Below, one piece after another: positions 1 through 12,105 of a DNA stretch of 64,000 nt. Below the pieces are notes generated by a model. It had not been told where the DNA came from, searched no databases, and saw only the letters and a list, made by a program, of their open reading frames with translations. A program made the translations under genes and the position numbers. Source of the DNA: Amphiura filiformis. Its lineage: Eukaryota > Echinodermata > Ophiuroidea > Amphilepidida > Amphiuridae. Each line of letters begins with the position of its first letter. The first letter of the stretch is position 1. Location: the NCBI RefSeq assembly GCF_039555335.1, contig NC_092631.1, positions 15,042,305 through 15,106,304 on the forward strand. The letters are read 5' to 3'.

Positions 1-180
1 GGTGAGGCATTCGGTCAAAATGCTAGAGTTGATAGCTGAATCAACATCTTGTCCTCCCACAACTGTAAAATCACTGGCGTGAGACCACTAATAAGGACTC
101 AGTTGCTAGTAAAAAGGCGAGTAAAAATGCAGTTGTTCTAAGTCTCTTATAATCAAAGCAACATGAAAATCACATGTTTC

Positions 181-640
181 ACACCCGGGGGGGCACTTCA
201 ATATGGATATAGGTGTAGGGCTGGCACTTTCGCACTAAGGGGCATTCGGTGAGAGTAAAATGTATAAAACATGGGGTCATTGGGTGAGAACATTACTTTT
301 TTTTAAATGGCATCTTTGGATGAGAGCCAAAACAGCGCCACAGAAACCTCGAAAATCGAATTGCTAGTCCTAAATGTCTTCAAATTTCATTGGTTTTTTT
401 TCAAAATAAGTAACAAAATCAGTGATAAATGAAAGTTGCTGTTCAAAATGAACTTGTAAGGGTCTTTGGGTGACAGATCAAATGGAAAAATAGAGGGTCT
501 TCGTGTGACAGAGCATGTGTTCGTAAAAAAATATGGGGTCTTTGGGTGACAGCAACGCTGAAAAGGGGGTCTTAACAGCCCTACATACGCGTCACCTCCA
601 AAGTGGGAGTGCCCCGTGGGGCCTTTGACCCCCGGGGTCA
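181..640. repeat. Degenerate G-rich repeat with internal short repeats
   Basis: The segment contains several variants of GGGTCTTTGGGTGACAG and GGGTCATTGGGTGAG. Its edges are G-rich in opposite orientation (CACCCGGGGGGGCACTTC on the left, AAGTGGGAGTGCCCC on the right), which suggests a MITE-like unit. The open frames here are low-complexity shadows and I see no gene. Confidence 0.45.
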
Positions 641-643
641 CTT

Positions 644-1564
644 CCATTGTGGCCTAGCGCCTGTACACCATCCGCGATAATAAAAACGCGTAAAAAGGGT
701 AGTTTTTCGTGAGTAGGCACGATACGCGCGTATCGTGTTTAGGGTGTTAAAAACATGAACAATCGGAAAAAAGGGTAGCAAAATTGCAATGTCTAATAGT
801 ACGCTGAAACGAAATTTAGGGTATGAAATTGGATAAAATCCCTGTTTAGGGTGTGAAAACAGGCGCCTGTTACCGTAAAATGGGGTAACTTTGGGCACTT
901 GTCAGAGTTTTTAAACCACTGCTTCCAAACAAAACCAATTATATTTCTAATTAACTCTTTTTTGTGACATTATGGTTTCCTTCTACACCTTGAAGTTGAA
1001 AAAGATTTTTTAATAATTTTGTAAGGGTGCCCTAGGGGTTCAAAATGACCTGACCAAAGTTACCCCGCCTTTGGGGCAACTTTGGTCACAGTATTACATT
1101 CCATGAAGGAAAAAAAATCAAAAAAATTGATCTTCGCTGAATATGGGCAAGTTGTTGTTTTTTGTGACATTTGACACCTTGCAAAATTAATCAAACACAC
1201 ATCCTTGCTCACAAATATCGATTTTTATTTTTTCTGAAATTTTTTTAAAAAAATGCTGATTTTTGGTCAAAAATCCCGCTTTTTTCGTAAATTTCAAGGA
1301 AATTACACATGAGCGACTATTATTTCTTCCAAACATATTTCTTAACAAATTGACACCAAATATGACTAAAAACAATATTGCTGTACGAAAATATGACCAT
1401 TTAAAAAAAAAATATTTGACCGACCAAAGTTACCCCGCTGACCGAAGTTACCCTATTTTACGGTACCTGCTTAGGGTATCATATGGTTTTAGCAAAGGGT
1501 TAAATCCTTGTTTAGGGTACTTTTCAAAAATTGATTATAGCGGACGGTGTACAGGCCACAATGG
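644..1564. mobile_element. MITE, long copy with a nested insertion
   Basis: The ends are inverted: CCATTGTGGCC then TGTACACCATCCGCGATAAT at the left, matching the reverse complement of the right end with a few changes. The same ends bound the shorter copy at 2867-3156, which shows that this is one family. The extra length is the nested element at 871-1465. No coding capacity is visible. Confidence 0.75.
871..1465. mobile_element. Nested MITE with TACCGTAAAAT ends
   Basis: The termini are inverted (TACCGTAAAATGGGGTAACT at the left, complementary to AGTTACCCTATTTTACGGTA at the right). They are flanked by CCTGT (866-870) and CCTGC (1466-1470), a probable 4-5 bp target duplication. The interior repeats AAAGTTACCCCG in both orientations, including a palindrome near 1052-1088. 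It lies inside the 644-1564 element, so it inserted later. Confidence 0.65.
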
Positions 1565-1595
1565 GGTTTGACCACTTTCTTTACAGTACGGTAAT

Positions 1596-1930
1596 TGACA
1601 TTGTTAGCCTTTCACATGGCCACCAGGGCGCGAAGACCACCATTCCTCTGCTCCATCATATCAGCTCTCCTCAACATGACATTCACACGACGTCTTATGG
1701 AAGGTCTGTCCTGCCTGCGGATGTCAACTTGTGCAATATCTGGAGTTCATCAAGGTCTGAGAACTTATGAAACCCTTTCATTTCAAATAGCCCCACAAGA
1801 AGAAACCTAGAGGTGTAAGATCAGGAGATCTTAGGGGCCATCCCATTTGGTGCTTTAAAGCAATCACACGATTGCCAAACAATTCTGCAAGGTTCGCAAA
1901 AATAGCCACTGTGTCCTTATTGATAGTCAC
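1596..1930 (-). pseudogene. Decayed DDE transposase, C-terminal fragment
   Basis: On the minus strand, from about 1930 down to 1777, the translation reads AELFGNRVIAL followed by WPLRSPDLTPLGFFLWGYLK. This is the hallmark of the C-terminal catalytic region of IS630/Tc1-mariner-superfamily transposases of the kind common in insects and other invertebrates, with the final acidic residue of the motif replaced by Gly (usually PLDFF or PCDFF). A stop follows at once. The expected tail (arginine-rich, then MMEQRNGG) continues in another frame down to about 1600. The frameshift, the stop and the missing N-terminal two thirds make this a dead relic. It sits just inside the right arm of the 32-1983 inverted repeat, which may be its parent element. 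Confidence 0.75.
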
Positions 1931-1983
1931 ACGTAGTAATTTTTACAGTTGTGGGAGGACAAGGTGTTGATTCAGCTATCAAT

Positions 1984-2461
1984 TAAAACATTTTCACAAA
2001 ATACCTCATAATTTTTGTGGCGGGAAATAATTCCGCCAAAATATTAAATCTTTTCCCACAACTAAATATCATAGTCAGGAAATTATTGATTCATCTGGTA
2101 GGTTAGATCACAACTTTCATATACCGGGGTACTTAGTTGTAATTATCCCAGATAATTCTTGATTTGGTTTTAGAGTCTCCCGGTAGAGTTTTGGATTGTC
2201 GAGGTTTTTGATCAAAAAACGTCACTCGGTGTAAACAGAGGAAGAGGCTTACGCATCATACACTGGAACATGGAAACATTCAAACATTACAACTAGCGCA
2301 CGAGATCAAATTAATGATGCTTAATCGTTATTCTTAATATATCAATATACAGGGGAAAGAAGAATTACGCATCACACACTAGCACATTTAAACATGAATT
2401 TACAAATGGAAACATAACATGCATAGGCAGATATACCAAAGAAAAAACTCCGGACATACCT
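1984..2461. other. Intergenic, no gene seen
   Basis: AT-rich sequence with a weak internal duplication (a GCATCA-CACTxGxACAT pattern near 2252 and 2370). No coding or RNA gene is recognised. Confidence 0.4.
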
Positions 2462-2527
2462 GCCTGTGCGGGGACTTGAACCCCAGACCTCTCGCTTGTC
2501 GGGCGAGCGCTCTTAAGCGTCACAGAC
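2462..2527 (-). other. tRNA-like sequence (SINE head or tRNA pseudogene)
   Basis: Read on the minus strand this folds as a tRNA. The 7-bp acceptor stem is GTCTGTG with CACAGGC. The anticodon stem CTCGC/GCGAG has loop CCGACAA. The T arm contains a perfect B box, GGTTCAAGTCC. The D arm is shortened (GCTTAAGAGC), position 33 is C rather than U, and the apparent anticodon GAC is unusual for animals. No CCA or clear terminator follows. I read it as a tRNA-derived SINE head or pseudogene rather than a working tRNA. Confidence 0.6.
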
Positions 2528-2866
2528 TGTCCCTGATAAACAGGACTCAAGTCTGGTACTTATGGATATGAGCAGTCAAGGGTGAACAGTACAAACAACA
2601 CATTACATACCAGTGGTCACTCGGTGTATTTGAAACTCGAGGCCATAACTCTTCTCAAATTAATCCGGGTAATCAGTTTCCCAGTCTATAACACTGACTA
2701 GCACACTTCTATAGTTGAGTGCCAGGTCTTTCTCCCATATAAAATTCACCCGAGGATAACATTGCACACCTCCATTTTCATCATCGTCAATAATTTGTCA
2801 TCATCATATGATCTTCAAGTTCACCTTTTAAAAACGGGTGATGCATGTGTTACCCGGGGGTCACTC

Positions 2867-3156
2867 CCATTGTGGCCTGTACACCATCCGCGATAATGAA
2901 AACGCGTAAAAGGGTAGTTTTTCGTGGGTAGGCACGATCCGCGCGTAACGCGTTTAGGGTGTCAAAAACATGAAATATTGTAAAAAAAGGGTAGCAAAAA
3001 TGCAATTGTTAATACGCAGAAATGAAATTTAGGGCATGAAATTTGATGCAAGGAATAAAATCCCTGTTTAGGGTATTGTTTTAGCCAAGGGTTAAATCCT
3101 TGTTTAGGGTGCTTTTCAAAAGTTGATTATCGCGGATGGTGTACAGGCCACAATGG
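2867..3156. mobile_element. MITE, short copy of the 644-1564 family
   Basis: About 31-bp nearly perfect terminal inverted repeats begin CCATTGTGGCCTGTACACC and end GGTGTACAGGCCACAATGG. The interior shares the TTTAGGGTGTxAAAAACATGAA and CCCTGTTTAGGGTA stretches with the long copy, but lacks its nested insertion and so serves as the empty form. Confidence 0.8.
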
Positions 3157-4130
3157 GGGGATGTGTTACAAACCAGAAACAACATCGAACAAATAAAAAC
3201 TGGATCTGGCAGATGATCTTATTCATCATCATTAATTTGTCAGCATCGATCAATTGGTACATTACATCTTAAATTTCACATATTTTACATTATCCGTAAA
3301 CTTGAAAACAGAGATAGGAAAAAAAAGAAAGAAACAAAAACAAGCAAAAAATAAAAACAGCCCCACCCACACACCCGCAAATTAATAATAACCATCGAGC
3401 AAGGTCCGAAACATGAATCTTATGTAGGTATAAACAAGACTAGTGTAATGTGTTTTACACTCGGGTTTTATAATCTTTGGTTTTAAAGCCAATGTAAGTT
3501 ACTCACCATGCTCACCCGCACCGTCTTTACGAAATAACTCAAGAATATATTGACCAAAAGTCTACTCACGATGATCAACGTTCACCAACGACACCAATAA
3601 ATGTCCGCAACACGGTTACACGGGGCAAATAAGAGACAACAACTGACACTGTGGTAGTTTAAGTTCAAGCTTATTCCGCTTGACAACAGCATGCATGGAT
3701 GATGCATTCAGATGATCCTACTTGACTTTCATGACGACAATGCATGCTTATTGTTATTTAAATAACATGATCAATTGATTAAGGATGAACTAGCTATCAC
3801 ATTCGATCGATCGATCGATCGATGAAAAACTTTCAGTTATATATCTGAGGATGTCTATTTTGGAATGTTTATGTGGTTTATGATTGAATAAAAATTCCTT
3901 TATAATAAAAATTTCTTTAAAAATGGAATGGGGCAACCAATGGGAGCTTTGATGTGATGTGCTGAAATGTAACCGTCTGGGTACAATTTTCTTCTTTTTA
4001 AAACAATAATGTAACATTAGCATAGAAAGATTGATAGGAAATGTAAAGCATATCTATTACAGTGAGAGAGGTGTAAAATCGTACTGTATGGGATGTGCAA
4101 TAATTATGATCCCTGGGGGATGGTAAAATT
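3157..4130. other. Intergenic, no gene seen
   Basis: AT-rich sequence. A short perfect CGAT microsatellite lies at about 3804-3823. Nothing else is recognised. Confidence 0.4.
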
Positions 4131-4205
4131 GGAAAGAGGGGGGGGGAAGCAATTTTTGGCAAGCCGAGAGGGGGGAGCAAGCGATTTTTGGCACACATTC
4201 ATGGG
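4130..4205. repeat. G-rich dispersed repeat
   Basis: Runs of G alternate with AAGCAATTTTTGGCAAGCCG-type units. The same pattern recurs at 6655-6800 and, inverted and diverged, at 61270-61560, so it is a dispersed repeat family rather than a gene. Confidence 0.6.
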
Positions 4206-4260
4206 GCGCCTCAATAAAACAATCTAAAAAGGCTTAGGAAAACAGTACGGAAACACTGAA

Positions 4261-4644
4261 GGCCGTGTAAAATTAATATTTTGGTTCTCGTCCCTCCCTC
4301 CTCAATTTCTGGGATTTGTCAGATTTTTTAGATTTTTTAGATTTTTCAATTTTTTAGACTTTGGAATGATTTATGAAATCTTCATACATATAAATAAGTT
4401 TATTAGAGAACAAGCATCACTTCCAAGTCTTTTTGTGGTACTCTAGGGGTTTATCCTCAGAATCTCACATTTGAAAAAAAAAAAAAGGGCCTCATCGTTT
4501 CCTCGAGCACTGTTGGAGAAGACCGAAAACTACTGACAATGCTAATTTTACATTGGAAAAAAAAAAAAAAAAAAAAAACCTCCCTCCCTCATCAATTCAT
4601 GAAAATCCTCTGGACGAGAACCAAAACATTAATTTTATACGGCC
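4261..4644. mobile_element. MITE with about 33-bp inverted ends
   Basis: The left end GGCCGTGTAAAATTAATATT and the right end (its reverse complement, finishing TTTTATACGGCC) match over about 33 bp with a few changes. The interior is T-rich on the left and has an A run at 4556-4578. There is no coding sequence. A diverged piece of the same kind is seen near 62465-62525. Confidence 0.75.
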
Positions 4645-4859
4645 TAAATATGCAATTTTTCCTGCTCGCTACGCTCGCAACATACATCTATACGATTTTT
4701 GCTGAACCATGAAATGGTATCAGCCTATATTAGTGTATGTTACTAGCTTACTTACTTACTAACTGACTAACCATTTGGTCTAACATGAACATATATCTAA
4801 ATGCCACGAAGGTATGACCCCCCAAGTGGTGTCATATGAAAGAGAAAAATATAAAGAAT

Positions 4860-5570
4860 ATAATAAAAATATTTCCAAATGTCAAAGGTCATCCAGGGGT
4901 CACAGGGGTCAAAAAAGGTCATTTTAACCGAAAATGCTCCGATTGAGCTTAAATTTAAATGCAATGATCCTTATGACATTCTAAACATGTTTAAAACATT
5001 TTTAATTTTTTTTAAAAGTCATTAAGGGGTCATAAAGGGGTCAAAGGTCAAGTTTTTCAAAATGCTCCAATTGAGCTGAAATTTAAATGCAATGATCCTT
5101 ATGACATTCTAAACATTTAAAAATATTTTAAAATTCATTTAAGGTCATTAAGGGGTCATAAAGGGGCCAAAGCTCAAGCTTTTTGAAAATGCTCCAATTG
5201 AGCTTTTTTTTTATTGCAAAAAACGGCGATGACATTCTAAACATTTTAAAAACATTTTCAGATTCATTTAAGGCCATTAAGGGGTCATAAAGGGGTCAAA
5301 GGTCAAGTTTCCCAAAATGCTCCGATTGAGCTGAAATTTAAATGCAATGATCCTTATGATATTCTAAACATGTTGAAAATATTTTAAAATTCATTTAAGG
5401 TCATTAAGGGGCAATAAAGGGGTCAGAGGTCAAGTTTTCAACATGCTTCAATTGAGCTGAAATTTAAATGCAATAATCCTTGTGACATTCTTAACATGTT
5501 TTTAATATTTTAAAATTCATTTAAGGTCATTAAGCGGGTCATACAGAGGTCAAAAGTCAAGTTTTCCACG
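4860..5570. repeat. Tandem repeat, about 127-bp unit, 5-6 copies
   Basis: The landmark AAATGCTCCRATTGAGCT recurs near 4932, 5059, 5185, 5316 and 5445. Each is followed by AAATTTAAATGCAATGATCC and GTCATTAAGGGGTCATAAAG. The copies differ by substitutions and small indels. It is non-coding. Confidence 0.8.
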
Positions 5571-5727
5571 ATCAAGGCAATTAATGAAACAGTCTTACTA
5601 CTATCCAGCACAGTATTGCTGTCATACTGCAGTTACTGTCCGTTTTCCTATACACAATACACAGTGCTCTTTCCCATTGACGCGTGACCTCTACAAATAG
5701 CCCTACGTTAAAAGTATGGGAATATGA

Positions 5728-6010
5728 CTAGTTAACGTCGCTGTGTGAAAAATAACCGGCCAATATTAAAAGTACTCTTCTAAAGTTCTAGAAAATATAG
5801 TTTTTAACATGTCCTAAATTTTAGCTAATTTAGATGTTTGGAAATATTCGTACTTTGGTGTTTTAGTTAATGTTATAGGTAATAGTACATTGCCTAGTTA
5901 ACGTCGCTGTGTGAAAAATAACCGGCCAATATTAAAAGTACTCTTCTAAAATTCTAGACAATATAGTTTTGTAACATGTCCTAAATTTTTAGCTAATTTA
6001 GGTGTTTGGA
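5728..6010. repeat. Tandem duplication, 165-bp period, two copies
   Basis: The block beginning AGTTAACGTCGCTGTGTGAA at about 5732 repeats at about 5897 with few mismatches through ACATGTCCTAAATTTT and GCTAATTTAG. Confidence 0.8.
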
Positions 6011-6654
6011 GAGGGTCGTACTTTTGTGTTTTAGGAAGGACATGTAAACGACAGATAACACCAAAAATATGAAGAAATTATTTCCAAACCGTGTTAAGTC
6101 AACAATCATTATGTTGCTCATTTTCAAGAATGCTGGTTTACAAAAAGCACGCCATTGTCTGATTTCGTGAACAAAGCCACACATACCATTGTTTCCTTTC
6201 GTTTCCTTTATAATCGGTTACCCAACTGAAGCTATGAATACCAGCTTTATTGCGATATCGCACATGAAAACAGACACTTGTGCACAACCAGAGAAGATCC
6301 GATTTAATCAGTTGAGCTGTTTCAATGAGTGTTATCTTGGTTTAATAGCTTTTAATGGGGTTAAGTCCTGCAAAGGTCGAGATGAATTCTATTGTAGACA
6401 TGACTGCATCATGTTTCATCAGATCGTCCAGTTATCCGCCTAACTTACCTCGTGCCCTGCTCTAGTTTATTTTATATTCTTTACTTTTCCTCTTTAATTA
6501 ACACCACTCGGGCGGTCATACCTTCGTAGCATTTCGAGATTATGTCCATTACAGACTCCGGGTGACAGTGGTATATGTCTACCACAATATACTGCCGAAG
6601 CCACATGGTTCAGCTATGGTGCGGTTATCGCTCTAGTTAAATCGGGATCCCCAA
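6011..6654. other. Intergenic, no gene seen
   Basis: Short open frames on both strands show no recognisable protein family and no splice-site context. No repeat structure stands out. Confidence 0.4.
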
Positions 6655-6800
6655 AATCTGGCATGTTCAGGGGGGAGGGCAAAGATTTTTGGCGGGCCGA
6701 GAGGGGGGGGGGCAAGCGATTTTGGCGGGCCGAGAGGGGGGGGCAAGTAATTTTTGGCGAGCCGTTTGGAAATCCCGGGGGGGGGCTCATAATTATTGCA
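6655..6800. repeat. G-rich dispersed repeat, second copy
   Basis: Three successive units of the form GGGCAAGCGATTTTTGGCGG with the GCCGAGAGGGGGGG spacer. It is related to the copy at 4130-4205. Confidence 0.65.
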
Positions 6801-7235
6801 CAGCCCCTAAGAGGATTGGTTTCAAATAAAAGGAATAAAGTCACCATTTCGGTTACTATTGTTAGGAAATCATGTTGTGGGAGGGGCCGGTGTTGAAGCA
6901 GAATTATTTTATTCAGAATATAGGTTTGCATATTTAATTCTTAAGGATTGTGGATAGCGGTAGGTTGTAATACCTGACAATGTTGCATGTCTGGGGTCCA
7001 TTCATGAAACTTTACGAACACCTGTAAGTAATACTAGCGGTATGCGTAACTTTACGAGACATATAAGTTAGTGAAATGGAACCTTGGTTATTGGGTTTAC
7101 GGAAAGTCGCCGCGGATATCAGGTTTTAAGAGCATTTGAACTTGTTTAAGCGATACAAAGGTCACGCGCGCATTTGTAGCATATATGAAACCTATCACCG
7201 AAAGGCGGCTGGATACACTGACCTTGACATTGTAG

Positions 7236-10200
7236 TGACAAGTAGTACATTGCTTACATCTTCTGTAGATCTGTGTATTGCTTTATACATGGTGAAATCT
7301 GAGTATTGATGAAGTAGTGCATTGCTTACATCTTCGGTATAGATATGTGTATTGATGAAGTAGTACATTGGTTACATCTTCTGTAGATCTGTGTACTGGA
7401 TGAAGTAGTACATTGCTTCGTTTCTGTATGTCGGTGTATTGATGAAGTAGTACATTGCTTAGGCCTATACATCTTCGGTAGATCTGTGTCAGTTGATGAA
7501 GTAGTACATTGGTTACGTCTTTGACAGATCTAGTGTATATTGATATTACATTGGTCTTCTGTAGATCTGTGTATTGATGAAGTAGTACATTGCTTCGTCT
7601 TCTGTAGATCTGTGTATTGATGAAGTAGTACATTGCTTCGTCTTCTGTAGATCTGTATATTGATGAAGTAGTACATTGCTTACATCTTCGGTAGATCTGT
7701 ATATTGATGAAGTAGTACATTGGTTACATTAGATCTGGGTATTGATGAAGTAGTACATTGCTTACATCTTCGGCATATCTGTGTTATGAAGTAGTACATT
7801 GCTTACATCTTCGGCATATCTGTATATTGATGAAGTAGTACATTGCTTACATCTTCGGTAGATCTGTATATTGATGAAGTAGTACATTGGTTACATTAGA
7901 TCTGGGTATTGATGAAGTAGTACATTGCTTACATCTTCGGCATATCTGTGTTATGAAGTAGTACATTGCTTACATCTTCGGCATATCTGTATGTTGATGA
8001 AGTAGTGCATTGGTTACATCTTCGGCATATCTGTATATTGATGAAGTAGTACATTGTTTACATCTTCGGCATATCTGAATATTGATGAAGTGGTACATTG
8101 CTTACATCTACGGCATATCTGTATATTGAAGAAGTAGTGCATTGGTTACATCTTCGGTAGATCTGTATATTGATGAAGTAGTACATTGCTTACATCTTCG
8201 GTAGATCTGTGTATTGATGAAGTAGTACATTGCTTACATCTTCGGCAGATTTGTATATTGATGAAGTAGTACATTGCTTACATCTTCGGCAGATTTGTAT
8301 ATTGATGAAGTAGTGCATTGCTTACATCTTCGGCAAATCTGTATATTGATGAAGTAGTGTATTGGTTATATCTTCGGTAGATCTGTATATTGATGAAGTA
8401 GTGCATTGCTTAGTGCTTACATCTTCGGTAGATCTGTATATTGATGAAGTAGTACATTGCTTACATCTTCGGCAGATTTGTATATTGATGAAGTAGTGCA
8501 CTGCTTACATCTTCGGCAGATTTGTATATTGATGAAGTAGTGCATTGGTTACATCTTCGGTAGATCTGTGTATTGATGAAGTAGTACATTGCTTACATCT
8601 TCGGCAGATCTGTATACTGATGAAGTAGTACATTGGTTACATCTTCGGCATATCTGTATATTGATGAAGTAGTACATTGGTTACGTCTTCGGCATATCTG
8701 TATATTGATGAAGTAGTACATTGCTTACATCTTCGGCAGATTTGTATATTGATGAAGTAGTACATTGCTTTAATACATCTTCGGCAGATTTGTATATTGA
8801 TGAAGTAGTGCATTGCTTACATCTTCGACAAATCTGTATATTGATGAAGTAGTGTATTGGTTACATATTCGGTAGATCTGTATATTGATGAAGTAGTACA
8901 TTGCTTACATCTTCGGTAGATCTGTATATTGATGAAGTAGTGCATTGCTTACATCTTCAGCAGATTTGTATATTGATGAAGTAGTGCATTGCTTACATCT
9001 TCGGCAGATTTGTATATTGATGAAGTAGTGCATTGGTTACATCTTCGGTAGATCTTTGTATTGATGAAGTAGTACATTGCTTACATCTTCGGTAGATCTG
9101 TATACTGATGAAGTAGTACATTGGTTACATCTTCGGCATATCTGTATATTATTGATGAAGTAGTACATTGGTTACATCTTCGGCATATCTGTATATTGAT
9201 GAAGTAGTACATTGCTTACATCTTCGGCATATCTGTATATTGATGAAATAGTACACTGCTTACATCTTCGGCAAATCTGAGTATTGATGAAGTAGTGCCT
9301 TGGTTACATCTTCGGCAGATCTGTGTATTGATGAAGTAGTACATTGGTTACATCTTCAGTAGATCTGTGTATTGATGAAGTAGTACATTGCTTACATCTT
9401 CGGCATATCTGAGTATTGATGAAGTAGTGCATTAGTAACATCTTCGGCAGATCTGTATACTGATGAAGTAGTACATTGGTTACATCTTCAGTAGATCTGT
9501 GTATTGATGAAGTTGTATATTGCTTCGCCTTCTGTAGATCTGTGTATTGATGAAGTAGTACATTGCTTACATCTTCGGCATATCTGAGTATTGATGAAGT
9601 AGTGCATTGGTTACATCTTCGGCATATCTGTGTATTGATGAAGTAGTACATTGGTTATATCTTCAGTAGATCTGTGTATTGATGAAGTTGTATATTGCTT
9701 CGCCTTCTGTAGATCTGTGTATTGATGAAGTAGTACATTGCTTACATCTTCGGCATATCTGAGTATTGATGAAGTAGTGCATTGCTTACATCTTCGGCAT
9801 ATCTGTGTATTGATGAAGTAGTACATTGGTTACATCTTCGGTATATCTGTGTATTGATGAAGTAGTATATTGCTTCGCCTTCTGTAGATCTGTGAATTGA
9901 TGAAGTAGTACATTGCTTACATCTTCGGTATATCTGTGTTATGAAGTAGTACATTGGTTACATCTTCGGCATATCTGAGTATTGATGAAGTAGTGCATTG
10001 GTTACATCTTCGGTATATTTGTGTATTGATGAAGTAGTAATTGATTCGCCTTCTGTAGATCTGTATTGATGAAGTAGTACATTGCTTACATCTTCGGCAT
10101 ATCTGTGTTATGAAGTAGTACATTGCTTACATCTTCGGCATATCTGAGTATTGATGAAGTAGTGCATTGGTTACATCTTCGGTATATCTGTGTATTGATG

Positions 10201-10752
10201 AAGTAGTATATTGCTTCGCCTTCTGTAGATCTGTGAATTGATGAAGTAGTACATTGCTTACATCTTCGGTATATCTGTGTTATGAAGTAGTACATTGGTT
10301 ACATCTTCGGCATATCTGAGTATTGATGAAGTAGTGCATTGGTTACATCTTCGGTATATTTGTGTATTGATGAAGTAGTAATTGATTCGCCTTCTGTAGA
10401 TCTGTATTGATGAAGTAGTACATTGCTTACATCTTCGGCATATCTGTGTTATGAAGTAGTACATTGCTTACATCTTCGGCATATCTGAGTATTGATGAAG
10501 TAGTGCATTGGTTACATCTTCGGTATATCTGTGTATTGATGAAGTAGTATATTGCTTCGCCTTCTGTAGATCTGTGTATTGATGAAGTAGTACATTGCTT
10601 ACATCTTCGGTATAGCTGTGTTATGAAGTAGTACATTGGTTACATCTTCGGCATATCTGTATATTGATGAAGTAGTACATTGCTGACATCTTCGGCATAT
10701 CTGTATATTGATGAAGTAGTACATTGCTGACATCTTCGGCATATCTGTGTTA
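7236..10752. repeat. 44-bp minisatellite, about 80 copies
   Basis: The unit starts GATGAAGTAGTACATTGCTT, continues ACATCTTCGG, and ends with a variable TAGATCTGTATATT or CATATCTGTGTATT part. It is repeated head to tail for 3.5 kb. Variants include one-base changes, a deleted ATTGA block, and a CTTCGCCTTCTGTAG subtype. Because 44 is not a multiple of 3, the minus-strand frames (YYFINTQIYRR...) repeat every 132 bp; they are by-products of the repeat and not genes. Confidence 0.95.
9742..10640. repeat. Higher-order repeat, about 341 bp, within the minisatellite
   Basis: The pattern of monomer variants (deleted ATTGA, GTAGTAATTGATTCGCC subtype, GTATATTGC subtype) recurs with a spacing of 341 bp. 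For example 9917-10123 recurs at 10258-10464, and 10086-10295 at 10427-10636. A slightly diverged earlier round begins near 9742. Each super-unit is about eight monomers minus small deletions. Confidence 0.85.
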
Positions 10753-11987
10753 TGATGATTTTTTGATGAAATAGGTTATTTGATATAAAAAAATAAACCT
10801 CTTAATTAACCCTAGCTTTGAGCTTTTACTAATACATAATATAAAAACAACAGGAAACGAAATGCAGCAGGAACAAACAATTAATTATACGAGAATATGG
10901 AATATCCCACCAAAACATTTGTAGCAGTTTCCTCTGGTAAGCTGTGTGTTCCTTGTCAGAGGGGCTCATACCTGCCTCGCTGAATTCAGTGCATACAAGA
11001 AATATCTTTAATACATACTGGTGTTGTTATGATATGCTTTTATACTGTTCCACTTTTGCAAGAATAAACTATTCCAACCAATTACTTTATGTTAATCCCC
11101 CATGAAGTGGTCTTGAAGATTAAAGCGCCAATTGATAATTAATTTTTCAATATCAATAAGTTGTATCCCATTTGACAACAGTATAGTATACCCCCTGGCT
11201 AAAAATGTGCAACTTGCCAGGAGGAACATCTACTAAGCAAAAGTTGTTTTACCAATAATTTTATTCATTACCATTGCGCAATTTTCACTTTGTCGCATTC
11301 CTGCTGAATCCTGCACCGGATCAATGGTGTTAGTTTTGTCTTTCGGTGCTTGCAAAAGCAAAACGAAATGGTTGCTCTGAACAGAGAAGATGCTCTTCTC
11401 TGCTCTGGAACAAAACGTCAGTGATTGCTGAAGACATCTGTTAACATTTTCTGCGCAGAAAAAGCAAAAAGGTCAAATGGGTAAAAACTGAAAATTGTAC
11501 GGTATTTTTTAACCAAAATTTACCAACTTTAAAATTTGACCCCTGCATGCATGTGGTATAGGCCTACGCCTACGGTCCTCTTTAATGTCAAATTTGAGAA
11601 TTTCTTTCAACGTTTATGAAAGTACACATAAAAGAATCAGAATCATTCCGAAAATTATGAGTCCCTCTACTCCCTCCCCACACATCAGGGGCCTCTTCTG
11701 AAAAAAATGCCGACACGTCACTGTAGGCTAGGGTTTTTTTTCACGCTCGGATGAGAACATAGTGAAGTTGGGAGTCGGCTGAGATCCATGATATATGCCC
11801 AACCGGGGTGGGGGCACTTGACACAAATGGCCATATGGGTATGCTTCCCCAGAGAGACCCCCCTTTTTCGGATTTTGCACCTCTAAAAGATCCCCACATA
11901 ATTTGGCAGATCCCCTTGATTAAAATGCTGCCTGGTGGGGGCAGTTTGGGTACTACACGCTGAACTAAAGTCAAATCATATATTTAT
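10753..11987. other. Intergenic with a degenerate G-rich repeat
   Basis: No gene is seen. Around 11800-11960 there is a degenerate dispersed repeat with GGGGCACTTGACACAAATGG and GACCCCCCTTTTTCGG stretches. The rest is AT-rich unique sequence. Confidence 0.4.
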
Positions 11988-12105
11988 TTCAAATTTTGTG
12001 TGAATTATGAAGTTTTCAATGCTAGCAAGAATGCAAATCACAAATTACATTAATATTCTTGCTAGCTTTGAACACTTCATTAGTCATACATAATTTGAAT
12101 TAATA
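11988..12105. repeat. Hairpin MITE
   Basis: Imperfect inverted arms of about 45 bp. CAATGCTAGCAAGAAT near 12020 is mirrored by ATTCTTGCTAGCTTTG near 12055, with AATTATGAAG matching CTTCATTAGT outside. It is foldback DNA with no coding content. Confidence 0.65.

Larger units (their letters stand above)
32..1983. repeat. Inverted 39-bp arms bracketing a 1.9-kb composite
   Basis: The stretch at 32-72 (starting TGATAGCTGAATCAAC) reappears as its reverse complement at 1945-1983, with one or two mismatches. Between the arms lie a G-rich repeat, a nested MITE pair and a transposase relic. The arms may be the ends, or internal ends, of the DNA transposon that supplied the relic at 1596-1930. I did not find a convincing target duplication, so the outer limits are open. 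Confidence 0.5.

Noticed and set aside
7283-10636. A series of minus-strand open frames reading YYFINTQIYRR-type peptides
   Set aside because: They follow the 44-bp minisatellite in every frame and vary with its indels. There is no start context, splice signal or family match.
7236-10752. CRISPR array
   Set aside because: The repeats have no unique spacers, the monomers are contiguous, and the genome is eukaryotic.
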